Source of the DNA: Pseudomonas putida | Lineage (GTDB): Bacteria > Pseudomonadota > Gammaproteobacteria > Pseudomonadales > Pseudomonadaceae | DNA length: 64,000 nt | NCBI RefSeq assembly: GCF_025905425.1 | Contig: NZ_CP109603.1 | Coordinates: forward strand, 4,108,501 to 4,172,500 | Direction: 5' to 3' | In this document: piece after piece, positions 1-8,394 of the stretch | Numbering within the stretch: position 1 is the stretch's first letter | Layout: each line of letters begins with the position of its first letter | Program-made: the position numbers and the translations under genes | Notes under the pieces: model-generated | Database searches by the model: none | What the model was told of the DNA's origin: nothing | The model's input: only the letters and a program-made list of their open reading frames with translations

Positions 1-390
1 GGCGATGTTCAGGTTTTTCAGGCCCTTGACCGCTGGCACCACCTTGCCTTCCCACACGCGCAGGCTGCCGTAGGCCAGCAGGCTGGTGCGCTCGGTGCGA
101 CGGGAGCACCAGGTCAGGCGGTCGGCGTCGGGTTGGCCGACTTCGATCCAGTGCAGCACACGGTCGTCGAGGCTCTTTTCCCACAACGCCGGCTCATCGA
201 CATCCGACAGACCGCGACCAAACGACAGGTTCTCGTTGTACCAAAGCGCGTAGGCCAACAGACGAACGGCCATGCGCTCTTCGGTTTCCGAAGGATGACG
301 AGCGATGGTCTGCTTGACGCTTTGGTATACGTTGCGATCGAGGTCGGTCAGATTCAGTTCGAATTTGTAGGTAGTGGACGGCTGGGCCAT
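1..390 (-). CDS. yaeQ: YaeQ family protein (partial, N-terminal part)
   Basis: The first 130 codons of a minus-strand gene begin at the ATG at 388-390 and run off the left edge, so the C-terminus is missing. The translation carries the family blocks TYKFELNLTDLDRNVYQ, ARHPSETEERMAVRLLAYAL and GLSDVDEPALWEKSLDDR, as in E. coli YaeQ. The family has a PD-(D/E)XK nuclease-like fold but no settled biochemical role. It diverges from the CoA-transferase gene at 522, so the 130 bases between hold both promoters. Identification is firm; function is not. Confidence 0.9.
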   Translation of the reverse strand, partial: MAQPSTTYKFELNLTDLDRNVYQSVKQTIARHPSETEERMAVRLLAYALWYNENLSFGRGLSDVDEPALWEKSLDDRVLHWIEVGQPDADRLTWCSRRTERTSLLAYGSLRVWEGKVVPAVKGLKNLNIA

Positions 391-521
391 GTCGACGGGC
401 TTCTTGCGCAAAGAAAAGTGACACAGTCTAACCGATCCTGCCCCTCGTTGCGCCGCGGCAGTATCTGCCGCTTCGGAGCTATGATAAAACCACGGCTCTG
501 CCCAGTTGCCACGGATGCCCC

Positions 522-1721
522 ATGTCTACGCCCAGCAAACCCCTCGCCGGCCTGAAAGTCATCGAACTCGGGACCCTGATCGCTGGCCCGTTCGCGTCGC
601 GCATCTGTGCCGAATTCGGCGCCGAGGTGATCAAGGTCGAGTCCCCTGACGGCGGCGACCCGCTGCGTAAATGGCGCAAGATGTACGAAGGCACGTCGCT
701 GTGGTGGTTCGTGCAGGCTCGCAACAAACAGTCTCTCACCCTCAACCTCAAGCACCCGGACGGCCGCGAGATCCTCAAGCGCTTGCTGGCCGAGGCCGAC
801 ATCCTGATCGAGAACTTCCGCCCCGGCGTGCTGGAAAAACTCGGCCTGGGCTGGGATGTGCTGCACGCCCTCAACCCGCGCCTGGTGATGGTGCGCCTGT
901 CGGGCTTCGGCCAGACCGGGCCGATGAAGGACCAGCCAGGCTTTGGCGCCGTGGGTGAGTCCATGGGCGGCCTGCGCTACATCACCGGCTTCGACGACCG
1001 CCCGCCCGTGCGCACGGGCATCTCCATCGGTGACTCGATCGCCGCGTTGTGGGGCGTGATCGGTGCCTTGATGGCCTTGCGTCATCGTGAAGTCAATGGT
1101 GGCCAGGGCCAGGTGGTGGATGTGGCGCTGTACGAGGCCATCTTCGCCATGATGGAAAGCATGGTCCCGGAGTTCGATGTCTTCGGTTTCATCCGCGAGC
1201 GCACTGGCAACATCATGCCGGGCATCACGCCCTCCTCCATCCACACCAGTGCCGATGGCAAACATGTGCAGATCGGCGCCAACGGCGATGCGATTTTCAA
1301 ACGCTTCATGCAGGCCATTGGCCGCGCCGACCTGGCCGATGACCCCACACTGGCCACCAACGATGGCCGCGACCTGCGCCGAGACGAGCTCTACGGGGTA
1401 ATCGACCGCTGGGCCAACAGCCTGCCGCTGGAGCAGCTCATGCAGGTGCTCACCGCCGCCGAAGTGCCGGCCAGCCGCATTTATTCGGCCGAGGACATGT
1501 TCAACGACCCGCAATACCTGGCGCGGGAGATGTTCCTGCAGGCCCGCCTGCCAGACGGCAAACCGTTCAAGATGCCGGGTATCGTGCCCAAGCTTTCTGA
1601 AACACCCGGGTCTGCCGAATGGGTCGGGCCCGCGCTAGGAGAACACACCGACGCACTGCTCACCGCCCTGGGCTACGACGCGGCCGCCATTGCCGGCCTG
1701 CGCGAAGCAGGCGCGGTCTGA
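522..1721 (+). CDS. CaiB/BaiF (family III) CoA-transferase
   Basis: A 399-residue protein of normal length for family III CoA-transferases, which move CoA between acyl-CoA and carboxylic acids through an aspartyl-CoA intermediate. Typical N-terminal blocks are visible: GLKVIELGTLIAGPFASRICAEFGAEVIKVESPDGGDPLRKW, and NLKHPDGREILKRLLAEADILIENFRPGVLEKLGLG near residues 80-120. The likely catalytic Asp lies in the FDDRPPVRTGISIGD segment near residue 160. The start ATG is at 522. The substrate cannot be read from the sequence. It is followed after 15 bases by a periplasmic protein gene on the same strand, which may be cotranscribed. Confidence 0.93.
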   Translation: MSTPSKPLAGLKVIELGTLIAGPFASRICAEFGAEVIKVESPDGGDPLRKWRKMYEGTSLWWFVQARNKQSLTLNLKHPDGREILKRLLAEADILIENFRPGVLEKLGLGWDVLHALNPRLVMVRLSGFGQTGPMKDQPGFGAVGESMGGLRYITGFDDRPPVRTGISIGDSIAALWGVIGALMALRHREVNGGQGQVVDVALYEAIFAMMESMVPEFDVFGFIRERTGNIMPGITPSSIHTSADGKHVQIGANGDAIFKRFMQAIGRADLADDPTLATNDGRDLRRDELYGVIDRWANSLPLEQLMQVLTAAEVPASRIYSAEDMFNDPQYLAREMFLQARLPDGKPFKMPGIVPKLSETPGSAEWVGPALGEHTDALLTALGYDAAAIAGLREAGAV

Positions 1722-1736
1722 CGCCTGCCGCCGCCG

Positions 1737-2612
1737 ATGCGAACTGCCCGCTGGTCACGCACCCTGCTTTTGCTGTGCGGGCTGCTGCCTGCACTGGCCG
1801 TGCCGCACGTCACTGCCAAAGAGCGCATATTGTGGCTGGTTCGAGACCTGCCGCCCTTCACCATTTTCGAAGGCCCGGAAAAAGGCCAGGGGGTCGTTGA
1901 TCGCCTGCTGCCGCTGCTGATCGAACAGATGCCTGAGTACGATCACAGTATCGTGCGGGTGAACCGTGCCCGCGGCATCCAGATGCTTCAGGACCAGAGC
2001 AGCTTCACCTGCGACCCGACCCTGCTATGGACGCCGGAACGGGCCCGATACGTGCACTTTTCCATGCCGTCGTTGGGTGTGGTGAGCGGCGGCCTGGTGG
2101 TGCGCAAAGAAGGTGAGGCACTGGTTGCGCCGTTTCTTACCGACAACGAGGTCGATCTGCACGGCCTGATGAGCCATACCCCGTTGAAGCTCGGTATCGT
2201 CGCCGAGCGCAGCTATGGTACCCAGATTGACGACATCCTGCGCCAGTTGCCAGAGTCGGTGCTCAGCCGCCACTACGGCAACGATGCCACCGCCAACCAG
2301 TTGCAGATGCAGCAACTGGGACGCCTGCCCATGGTGATGGGGTACTGGCCAGAAGTGCGTTACCTGATCCAGCAGCAAGGTGGATCACTGGCTGACTACC
2401 ATTTTCATCCTGTGCAGGGGGTGAAGCGCTATCAGTTTCTGCATGTGGGCTGCTCGGCCTCGGCACTGGGGCGCGAGGCCATTGCCCATATCGACCAACT
2501 GTTGCCCGCGCTGCGACGGGACACCTTGCCGGGGCTGTATGCACGGTGGCTGGACCCTGCGTTGCAGGAAGAGTATCTGGAACAGAGCAAGCAGTTTTTC
2601 AAACAACCGTAG
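1737..2612 (+). CDS. Periplasmic solute-binding-like protein, TIGR02285 family
   Basis: A 291-residue protein with an N-terminal signal peptide (RTARWSRTLLLLCGLLPALA, cleavage near VPHVTA) followed by a periplasmic binding-protein type 2 fold. The opening block ILWLVRDLPPFTIFEGPEKGQGVVDRLLPLL and the segment CDPTLLWTPERARYVHFS resemble the TIGR02285 family of unassigned proteins. No transporter genes lie next to it, so a role as an ABC transport component is unsupported; sensing or orphan binding is equally possible. Start ATG at 1737, 15 bases after the CoA-transferase stop. Confidence 0.8.
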   Translation: MRTARWSRTLLLLCGLLPALAVPHVTAKERILWLVRDLPPFTIFEGPEKGQGVVDRLLPLLIEQMPEYDHSIVRVNRARGIQMLQDQSSFTCDPTLLWTPERARYVHFSMPSLGVVSGGLVVRKEGEALVAPFLTDNEVDLHGLMSHTPLKLGIVAERSYGTQIDDILRQLPESVLSRHYGNDATANQLQMQQLGRLPMVMGYWPEVRYLIQQQGGSLADYHFHPVQGVKRYQFLHVGCSASALGREAIAHIDQLLPALRRDTLPGLYARWLDPALQEEYLEQSKQFFKQP

Positions 2613-2620
2613 CGCTCCAG

Positions 2621-2659
2621 AAAAAAGAAACCCCGGAACGCTGGGGAGGACGCCCGGGG
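2621..2659 (-). terminator. Possible minus-strand terminator hairpin
   Basis: Arms CCCCGG (631-636 of the 2 kb line) and CCGGGG (2654-2659) enclose a 17-base loop. On the minus strand the hairpin is followed by TTTCTTTTTT. It would end transcripts from the DUF3509 gene, whose stop lies about 90 bases upstream on that strand. A second short hairpin (AGCCCT/AGGGCT) sits near 2669-2684. The long loop lowers confidence. Confidence 0.45.
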
Positions 2660-2751
2660 CCAATCGAAAGCCCTGGAGGGCTTCCCGTGACAGCCTGCCA
2701 CCACCGGAGCAAAGTGCTGGCTGGCTGCCCTTACGGTGTCTGATAACTCAC

Positions 2752-3033
2752 TCAGGCAAAGGTTCCCTGGGGTTGCTGTCGCTGCTGCAACGCTGCAATC
2801 ACACAGGGCTGCAAGCGCCCTTCGGCAATCTGCAGATCACGGTGCAAACCGTCCACCACGTCAATGAGCAGGCTTTGTTCCTGTAACTGGCGCAGGCTGA
2901 CCGAGCGCTGCAGGGTGATGCCTGCCAGCTTGTCAAAGACGGTCAATTGGCGATTGCCACTGGCATCGGCAATGCCAAGGTGGGTTTGGTAAGGGGTCAG
3001 GGCTTCGTTCAGCAGTCTGCAGATTCTTTCCAT
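2752..3033 (-). CDS. DUF3509 domain-containing protein
   Basis: A 93-residue cytosolic protein starting MERICRLLNEALTPYQ. The pattern with SLRQLQEQSLLIDVVDGLHRDLQIAEGRLQPCVIAALQ matches the small Pseudomonas-restricted DUF3509 proteins. An alternative GTG start lies three codons upstream at 3042; ATG 3033 agrees better with the family N-terminus. It has no catalytic motif, and no function is known. It lies downstream of the receiver-domain gene in the same direction, 79 bases apart. Confidence 0.8.
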   Translation of the reverse strand: MERICRLLNEALTPYQTHLGIADASGNRQLTVFDKLAGITLQRSVSLRQLQEQSLLIDVVDGLHRDLQIAEGRLQPCVIAALQQRQQPQGTFA

Positions 3034-3112
3034 CCGGATCACTCGCTGCGTGGTGGGCTATGGAGGTACTGACCAACAAGCGCAGCGCAAAGTTCGAGAC
3101 GCCGCAGCTGTT

Positions 3113-3529
3113 TCAGTGAGCATGCGGGGCAGACGTGACAGTTTGAATACGCCCGCCCAGGCGCCCAAGCGCACGCTGCAGTTGCGCCATGGACAACGGC
3201 CAGGGGAGCTCGGCAACTACCCAGAAGCCCCGCTGTTTCGCTTCCTGAGCAAGGTTCTGCTGGCCGGGAGCTGCTTGGCCGACGAACAACAAACCCCGCA
3301 AAGGGCGAGTACCGGTAAGCTTTTTCAGGAGCGCAAGCCCCGCTCTTGTGGGCATGGCGTGGTCGAGGATGAGCAAGTCAGGGCAACGGTCTGCGTTCAG
3401 GCACGCGTGCAGGCCAACAGCCTCTTCGGTGATGCGCACATCGAAAATACCTTGGGCATTGAATGCCTGGTGCAGGAGGATTTGATGGGAAGGGCGTGCC
3501 TGGTGAATCAACACGTAGGGCCTGGACAT
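3113..3529 (-). CDS. Single-domain response regulator-like (CheY-fold) protein
   Basis: A 138-residue protein that looks like a lone receiver domain: SRPYVLIHQARPSHQILLHQAFNAQGIFDVRI, then CPDLLILDHAMPTRAGLALLKKL with the probable phospho-acceptor Asp in LILDHAMP (near residue 56), and a LPWPLSMAQLQRAL segment near the expected Lys/alpha-5 region. The usual acidic pair near the N-terminus is not obvious, since the equivalent stretch reads IHQARPSH. Phosphorylation may therefore be weak or absent. No output domain and no neighbouring kinase are present. Confidence 0.7.
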   Translation of the reverse strand: MSRPYVLIHQARPSHQILLHQAFNAQGIFDVRITEEAVGLHACLNADRCPDLLILDHAMPTRAGLALLKKLTGTRPLRGLLFVGQAAPGQQNLAQEAKQRGFWVVAELPWPLSMAQLQRALGRLGGRIQTVTSAPHAH

Positions 3530-3627
3530 GAGCCACTCCTGAGGGAAGGACTGGCAAATCTAGGCAACATTCCAAAACGCTTAAATAGGAAACATCTGAA
3601 AAATCTGGTGGAAATTTCGATAATCCA

Positions 3628-3644
3628 GGGCCGCCAAGCGGCCC
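3628..3644 (-). terminator. Hairpin after thrC
   Basis: GGGCCGC/GCGGCCC arms with a 3-base loop lie about 15-30 bases beyond the thrC stop. On the minus strand the stem is followed by an A/T-rich but not T-only stretch (TGGATTATCGAAATTT). It probably ends the hom-thrC transcript. Confidence 0.55.
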
Positions 3645-3659
3645 CGGATATCAACGCGC

Positions 3660-5069
3660 TTAAAGCGGCTTACCGCGATTACCGTGTTGGCTGACAAAGT
3701 TCTGCACGGTCTTCAGGTCATTGGCCAGCACTGTGCAGCGCTCTTCGCGGCTGAACAGGTCGGCCAAGTGCGCAGGCAATTCCAGGGCTTTGCCAACGCC
3801 TGCTTTCTCTACCGCTTCCGGGAACTTGACCGGATGCGCGGTACCCAGCACCACCATCGGCGTGTCCAGGCTGCGGCGGCACTCGCGGGCGGCCTTGACG
3901 CCGATTGCGGTGTGCGGGTCGAGCACTTCGCCGGTGCTGGCGAACACTTCGGCGATGGTCTCGCAGGTCTGCTCGTCACTGACTGCCAGCGAGTCGAACA
4001 GCTTGCGTGCTTCGGTCCAACGGTCTTCGTCGACGCTGAAACCGCCACCCTGCTTGAAGTTGGCCATCAATTCGGCGATGGCGGCGCCATTGCGCCCGTG
4101 CAGGTCGAACAGCAGGCGCTCGAAGTTGGACGACACCATGATGTCCATCGACGGCGACAGGGTCGCGTGCAGGGTGTCCTTGACGTACTGGTTGCCGCTC
4201 ATGAAGCGGTGCAGGATGTCGTTACGGTTGGTGGCCACTACCAGCTGGCTGATCGGCAGGCCCATGTTGCGCGCCAGGTAACCGGCAAAAATGTCGCCGA
4301 AGTTGCCGGTTGGCACCGAGAACGCCACCGAACGGGCCGGGCCGCCCAACTGCAGGGCTGCGTGGAAGTAGTAGACGATCTGGGCCATGATCCGCGCCCA
4401 GTTGATCGAGTTGACCGCCACCAGGCGGGTGCCCTTGAGGAACGACTGGTCGGCGAAGCTGGCCTTGACCATCTCCTGGCAGTCGTCGAAGTTGCCTTCG
4501 ATGGCGATATTGTGGATGTTGTCGCCGAAGATGGTGGTCATCTGGCGGCGCTGAACTTCCGACACGCGTTGGTGCGGGTGGAGAATGAAGATGTCGACGT
4601 TGTCACAACGGCGGCAGCCTTCGATGGCGGCCGAGCCGGTGTCACCACTGGTGGCGCCAACGATCACCACGCGCTCGTTACGCTTGGCCAGCACGTGGTC
4701 GAGCAGGCGCCCGAGCAGTTGCAGGGCAAAGTCCTTGAAGGCCAGGGTCGGGCCGTGGAACAGCTCCATGACCCACTCGTTGCTGTTCAGCTGACGCAGC
4801 GGGGCGACTGCGGCATGGGCGAACTCACCGTAGGTTTCTTCGAGGATCTTCTTGAAGTCGGCATCGGCGATGCTGCCAGCCACGAACGGGCGCATCACGC
4901 GGAAGGCCAGTTCGTGATACGGCAGGCCAGCCCAGGAGGCGATCTCTTCCTGGGTGAAGCGTGGCAGGTTTTCAGGGACGTACAGGCCGCCGTCGCTGGC
5001 CAGGCCAGCCAGCAGGACATCTTCGAAATTCAGGGCCGGTGCCTGGCCACGGGTGCTGATATAGCGCAT
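3660..5069 (-). CDS. thrC: Threonine synthase
   Basis: A 469-residue PLP enzyme converting O-phosphohomoserine to threonine. The N-terminus MRYISTRGQAPALNFEDVLLAGLASDGGLYVPE is the standard thr-synthase block. FHGPTLAFKDFALQLLGRLL (near residues 104-123) holds the PLP-binding lysine, and GATSGDTGSAAIEG is the phosphate-binding loop. Length matches proteobacterial ThrC of this class. It follows hom with a 58-base gap on the same strand, giving the usual hom-thrC unit for the aspartate-to-threonine branch. Confidence 0.98.
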   Translation of the reverse strand: MRYISTRGQAPALNFEDVLLAGLASDGGLYVPENLPRFTQEEIASWAGLPYHELAFRVMRPFVAGSIADADFKKILEETYGEFAHAAVAPLRQLNSNEWVMELFHGPTLAFKDFALQLLGRLLDHVLAKRNERVVIVGATSGDTGSAAIEGCRRCDNVDIFILHPHQRVSEVQRRQMTTIFGDNIHNIAIEGNFDDCQEMVKASFADQSFLKGTRLVAVNSINWARIMAQIVYYFHAALQLGGPARSVAFSVPTGNFGDIFAGYLARNMGLPISQLVVATNRNDILHRFMSGNQYVKDTLHATLSPSMDIMVSSNFERLLFDLHGRNGAAIAELMANFKQGGGFSVDEDRWTEARKLFDSLAVSDEQTCETIAEVFASTGEVLDPHTAIGVKAARECRRSLDTPMVVLGTAHPVKFPEAVEKAGVGKALELPAHLADLFSREERCTVLANDLKTVQNFVSQHGNRGKPL

Positions 5070-5127
5070 GGTGCAAACCTTCGATGCTGGGGCCGGAGCC
5101 GCGTGCGCGGCCCGACGGCATTATTCG

Positions 5128-6432
5128 TTAATTGAGCTGTTCAACGCGGATGCGCACGACCTTGCCGATCACATCCTGCAGGGCTTCCAGGGCAACGATG
5201 GCGTCGTTGATGCCTTGCTCGACCACACGATGGGTCAGCAGGATCATCGGCACCAGGCCGTCCTGTTCCTCGGCTTCCTTCTGCATGATCGACTCGATGT
5301 TGATACCACGCTCCGAGAGGATGCTGGCCACCTGGGCCAGAACACCGGGGTGGTCCTTGGCCTGGATGCGCAGGTAGTAGGCGCTTTCGCACGCCTCGAT
5401 CGGCAGGATCGGGTGCGACGACAGCGAGTCCGGCTGGAAGGCCAGGTGCGGCACACGGTTCTCCGGGTCGGAGGTCATCGCACGGACCACATCGACCAGG
5501 TCGGCCACCACCGACGATGCGGTCGGCTCCATGCCGGCACCGGCGCCGTAGTACAAGGTCGAGCCCGCAGCATCGCCGTTGACCATGACCGCGTTCATCA
5601 CGCCGTTGACGTTGGCGATCAGACGGTCGCTCGGGATCAGCGTCGGGTGCACGCGCAGCTCGATACCTTCAGCAGTGCGACGTGCCACGCCCAGGTGCTT
5701 GATGCGGTAGCCCAAGGCCTCGGCGTAGTTCACGTCAGCGGTGGTCAGTTGGGTGATGCCCTCGGTGTAGGCCTTGTCGAACTGCAGCGGGATGCCAAAG
5801 GCGATGGACGCCAGAATGGTCAGCTTGTGTGCAGCGTCGATCCCTTCGACGTCGAAGGTCGGGTCGGCTTCGGCATACCCCAGGGCCTGGGCCTCGGCCA
5901 GGACGTCGGGGAAGGCACGGCCCTTTTCGCGCATTTCGGTAAGGATGAAGTTACCGGTGCCGTTGATGATGCCGGCCAGCCAGTTGATACGGTTGGCCGA
6001 CAAGCCTTCGCGGATGGCCTTGATCACCGGGATACCACCGGCAACCGCGGCTTCGAAGGCGACGATCACGCCCTTCTCGCGGGCCTTGGCAAAGATTTCG
6101 TTGCCGTGCACGGCGATCAGCGCCTTGTTGGCGGTGACGACGTGCTTGCCGTTCTCAATGGCCTTGAGCACCAGGTCGCGGGCGATGGTGTAGCCACCAA
6201 TCAGCTCGATGACGATGTCAATTTCCGGGTTGGTCGCAACGTCGAACACATCAGCGGTAATGGGGGTACCGGTAATCTGGCAGTTCGGGTTCTGCGAGCG
6301 CATGGCGATCTGTGCCACTTCAATACCGCGCCCGGCACGGCGGGCAATCTCCTCGGCGTTGCGCTGAAGTACATTGAAGGTTCCGCCACCGACGGTCCCC
6401 AACCCACAGATGCCTACTTTGACCGGTTTCAC
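5128..6432 (-). CDS. hom: Homoserine dehydrogenase
   Basis: A 434-residue enzyme that reduces aspartate semialdehyde to homoserine. It has an N-terminal Rossmann motif (VKVGICGLGTVGGGTF), a central catalytic domain (GGIPVIKAIREGLSANRINWLAGIINGTGNFILTEM) and a C-terminal ACT domain (LRIQAKDHPGVLAQVASILSERGINIESIMQ), consistent with threonine feedback control. The start chosen is GTG at 6430-6432, because a GGGGAG ribosome site lies 6 bases upstream and the reading frame beyond it lacks family similarity. It is a stand-alone HDH, not fused to aspartokinase. Confidence 0.97.
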   Translation of the reverse strand: MKPVKVGICGLGTVGGGTFNVLQRNAEEIARRAGRGIEVAQIAMRSQNPNCQITGTPITADVFDVATNPEIDIVIELIGGYTIARDLVLKAIENGKHVVTANKALIAVHGNEIFAKAREKGVIVAFEAAVAGGIPVIKAIREGLSANRINWLAGIINGTGNFILTEMREKGRAFPDVLAEAQALGYAEADPTFDVEGIDAAHKLTILASIAFGIPLQFDKAYTEGITQLTTADVNYAEALGYRIKHLGVARRTAEGIELRVHPTLIPSDRLIANVNGVMNAVMVNGDAAGSTLYYGAGAGMEPTASSVVADLVDVVRAMTSDPENRVPHLAFQPDSLSSHPILPIEACESAYYLRIQAKDHPGVLAQVASILSERGINIESIMQKEAEEQDGLVPMILLTHRVVEQGINDAIVALEALQDVIGKVVRIRVEQLN

Positions 6433-6514
6433 TGTGAACTCCCCATTGAACGGCCGGCACCTGCGCCGACCGTGAAACATGCCGTCACCCCATGACGACG
6501 GCGTACTGAATTGA

Positions 6515-7276
6515 TTACTTGGCTGCTTGCTGCTGGCCGGCCAGGGCCAGCTTGGCCACTTGCGGCGCCGGCTGGTAGCCCGGGATCACCTGGCCACTTT
6601 CGAGGACAATCGCCGGCGTGCCGTTGACGCCGATCGACTGGCCCAGCTGGAACTGCTTGCTGACCGGGTTGGCGCACTTGGCGGCCTTGATTTCCTTGCC
6701 CTCGACCATCTTGTCCAGCGCCGCACGGCGGTCGCTGGAGCACCACACGGCCTGCAACTGCTCATCACCCGGCGAGCCGAGGCCCTGACGCGGGAAGGCG
6801 ACGTAGCGCACTTCGATACCGCGGCGGTTCAGCTCCGGCACTTCGGCGTGCAGCTTGTGGCAGTACGGGCAGGTGGTGTCGGTGAACACGGTGATGTGCG
6901 ACTTGGTCTCGCCCTTGGCAGGATAAACCACCATCTCGGCGGCTGGAATGCCATTGATGAGCTTGGCAACACCCTGGCGCTCGGTTTTCTCGGTCAGGTT
7001 GACCGGCTTGCCGTCCTGGATCTGGTACAGGTAACCCTGCATGACGAACTGGCCGTCAGCACTGGCGTACAGCACACGGCCGCCCTGCAGCTTGACCTCA
7101 TAAAGGCCGTTGAGCGGGCTACTGGCAACGCTTTCTACCGGCACTTCCAGTTCGAGGTTCTGCAACGACTTGCGAATGGCCTGCTCGGCACCGGCATTGC
7201 TGTCGGTTGCCGCGGCAACGGCAAAAGTACTGGCCAGCGCCAACGCGGCGGCGGCGAACATCTGGGTCACGCGCAT
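6515..7276 (-). CDS. dsbC: Thiol:disulfide interchange protein DsbC
   Basis: A 253-residue periplasmic disulfide isomerase. It has a Sec signal peptide (MRVTQMFAAAALALASTFAVAAA), an N-terminal dimerisation domain, and a thioredoxin fold with the CPYC active site in FTDTTCPYCHKLHAEVPEL near residue 125, plus a cis-Pro loop (GVNGTPAIVL). A strong AGGAG site precedes the ATG. It lies 82 bases upstream of hom and 153 downstream of xerD, the usual Pseudomonas order. Confidence 0.97.
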   Translation of the reverse strand: MRVTQMFAAAALALASTFAVAAATDSNAGAEQAIRKSLQNLELEVPVESVASSPLNGLYEVKLQGGRVLYASADGQFVMQGYLYQIQDGKPVNLTEKTERQGVAKLINGIPAAEMVVYPAKGETKSHITVFTDTTCPYCHKLHAEVPELNRRGIEVRYVAFPRQGLGSPGDEQLQAVWCSSDRRAALDKMVEGKEIKAAKCANPVSKQFQLGQSIGVNGTPAIVLESGQVIPGYQPAPQVAKLALAGQQQAAK

Positions 7277-7429
7277 GGGAACTCCTGAAGGCGGACAGGG
7301 GCCGGAGGGCGTCGCCTGCGGAAAAAACGCGGCGACCGTGCGGCCCTTGGTGCAAACCGCCCAAGCCTACCACAACACGCTAGCCGTGAAGGGGTCTGCG
7401 AGTACCGGTCGGCGGAACATGAAAATCAT

Positions 7430-8326
7430 TCATCCACGCGGGTGATGCTGGGCGTGCAGCTGTTGCAGACGGGCCTTGGCCACATGGGTGTAGATCTGCG
7501 TGGTCGACAAATCGCTGTGGCCCAGCAGCATTTGCACCACGCGCAGGTCGGCGCCGTGGTTGAGCAGATGAGTCGCGAAGGCGTGGCGCAGGGTGTGCGG
7601 CGACAGTGATTTGTCGATCCCGGCCACCTGTGCCTGATGCTTGATACGGTGCCAGAAGGTCTGGCGGGTCATCTGTTCGCCGCGCAGGCTGGGGAACAGT
7701 ACGTCGCTCGGGCGCCCGTTCAGCAGCTCGGGGCGGCCATCGCGCAGGTAGCGCTCCAGCCACACCACGGCTTCCTCCCCCATCGGCACCAGGCGCTCCT
7801 TGCTGCCCTTGCCCATCACCCGCAGCACGCCCTGGCGCAGGTTGACCTGGTCCAGCGTCAGGCTGACCAGCTCGGTGACGCGCAGACCACAGGCGTACAG
7901 GACTTCGAGCATGGCGCGGTCGCGCTGGCCGATGGCTTCGCCAAGGTCCGGGGCCAGCAGCAGTGCCTCGACGTCGGCTTCCGACAGGGATTTGGGCAAA
8001 GGCCGTCCCAGTTGAGGCATTTCCACCTGCAACGTCGGGTCGACAGCGATCATCTTTTCCCGCAGCAGGTAGCGAAAGAAACCACGCAAACCAGAGAGAA
8101 AGCGCGCAGTGGAACGCGGTTTGTAGGCTTGGTCGAGGCGCCAGGCCAGGTGATCGAGGATCAACTCGCGCCCCGCGTCGGGCAAGGCCACGCCCTGCTC
8201 CTGCAGCCAGCCGTTGAACAGCGCCAGGTCGCTGCGGTAAGAAACACGCGTGTTATCGGACAGGCCTTTTTCCAGCCACAGGGCATCAAGAAATTGGTCG
8301 ATCAAGGGGTGGTCAAGGGCAGGCAT
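7430..8326 (-). CDS. xerD: Site-specific tyrosine recombinase XerD
   Basis: A 298-residue tyrosine recombinase that works with XerC at the dif site to resolve chromosome dimers. An N-terminal SAM-like core-binding domain (LIDQFLDALWLEKGLSDNTRVSYRSDLALF) precedes the catalytic domain, with Arg in LYACGLRVTELVSL, the HTLRHAFATHLL box, and the nucleophile Tyr in LGHSDLSTTQIYTHVA near the C-terminus. Length is normal. It diverges from the antiporter gene at 8395. Confidence 0.97.
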   Translation of the reverse strand: MPALDHPLIDQFLDALWLEKGLSDNTRVSYRSDLALFNGWLQEQGVALPDAGRELILDHLAWRLDQAYKPRSTARFLSGLRGFFRYLLREKMIAVDPTLQVEMPQLGRPLPKSLSEADVEALLLAPDLGEAIGQRDRAMLEVLYACGLRVTELVSLTLDQVNLRQGVLRVMGKGSKERLVPMGEEAVVWLERYLRDGRPELLNGRPSDVLFPSLRGEQMTRQTFWHRIKHQAQVAGIDKSLSPHTLRHAFATHLLNHGADLRVVQMLLGHSDLSTTQIYTHVAKARLQQLHAQHHPRG

Positions 8327-8394
8327 GAAAACTCGGTGGCAAACGACGAAATGATGCTTAGTCTTTCATAACAACGCTGGCATAGGGAGCCCGC

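Noticed and set aside
5068..6495. Long open frame antisense to hom
   Set aside because: Shadow of homoserine dehydrogenase, with no ribosome site or homology.
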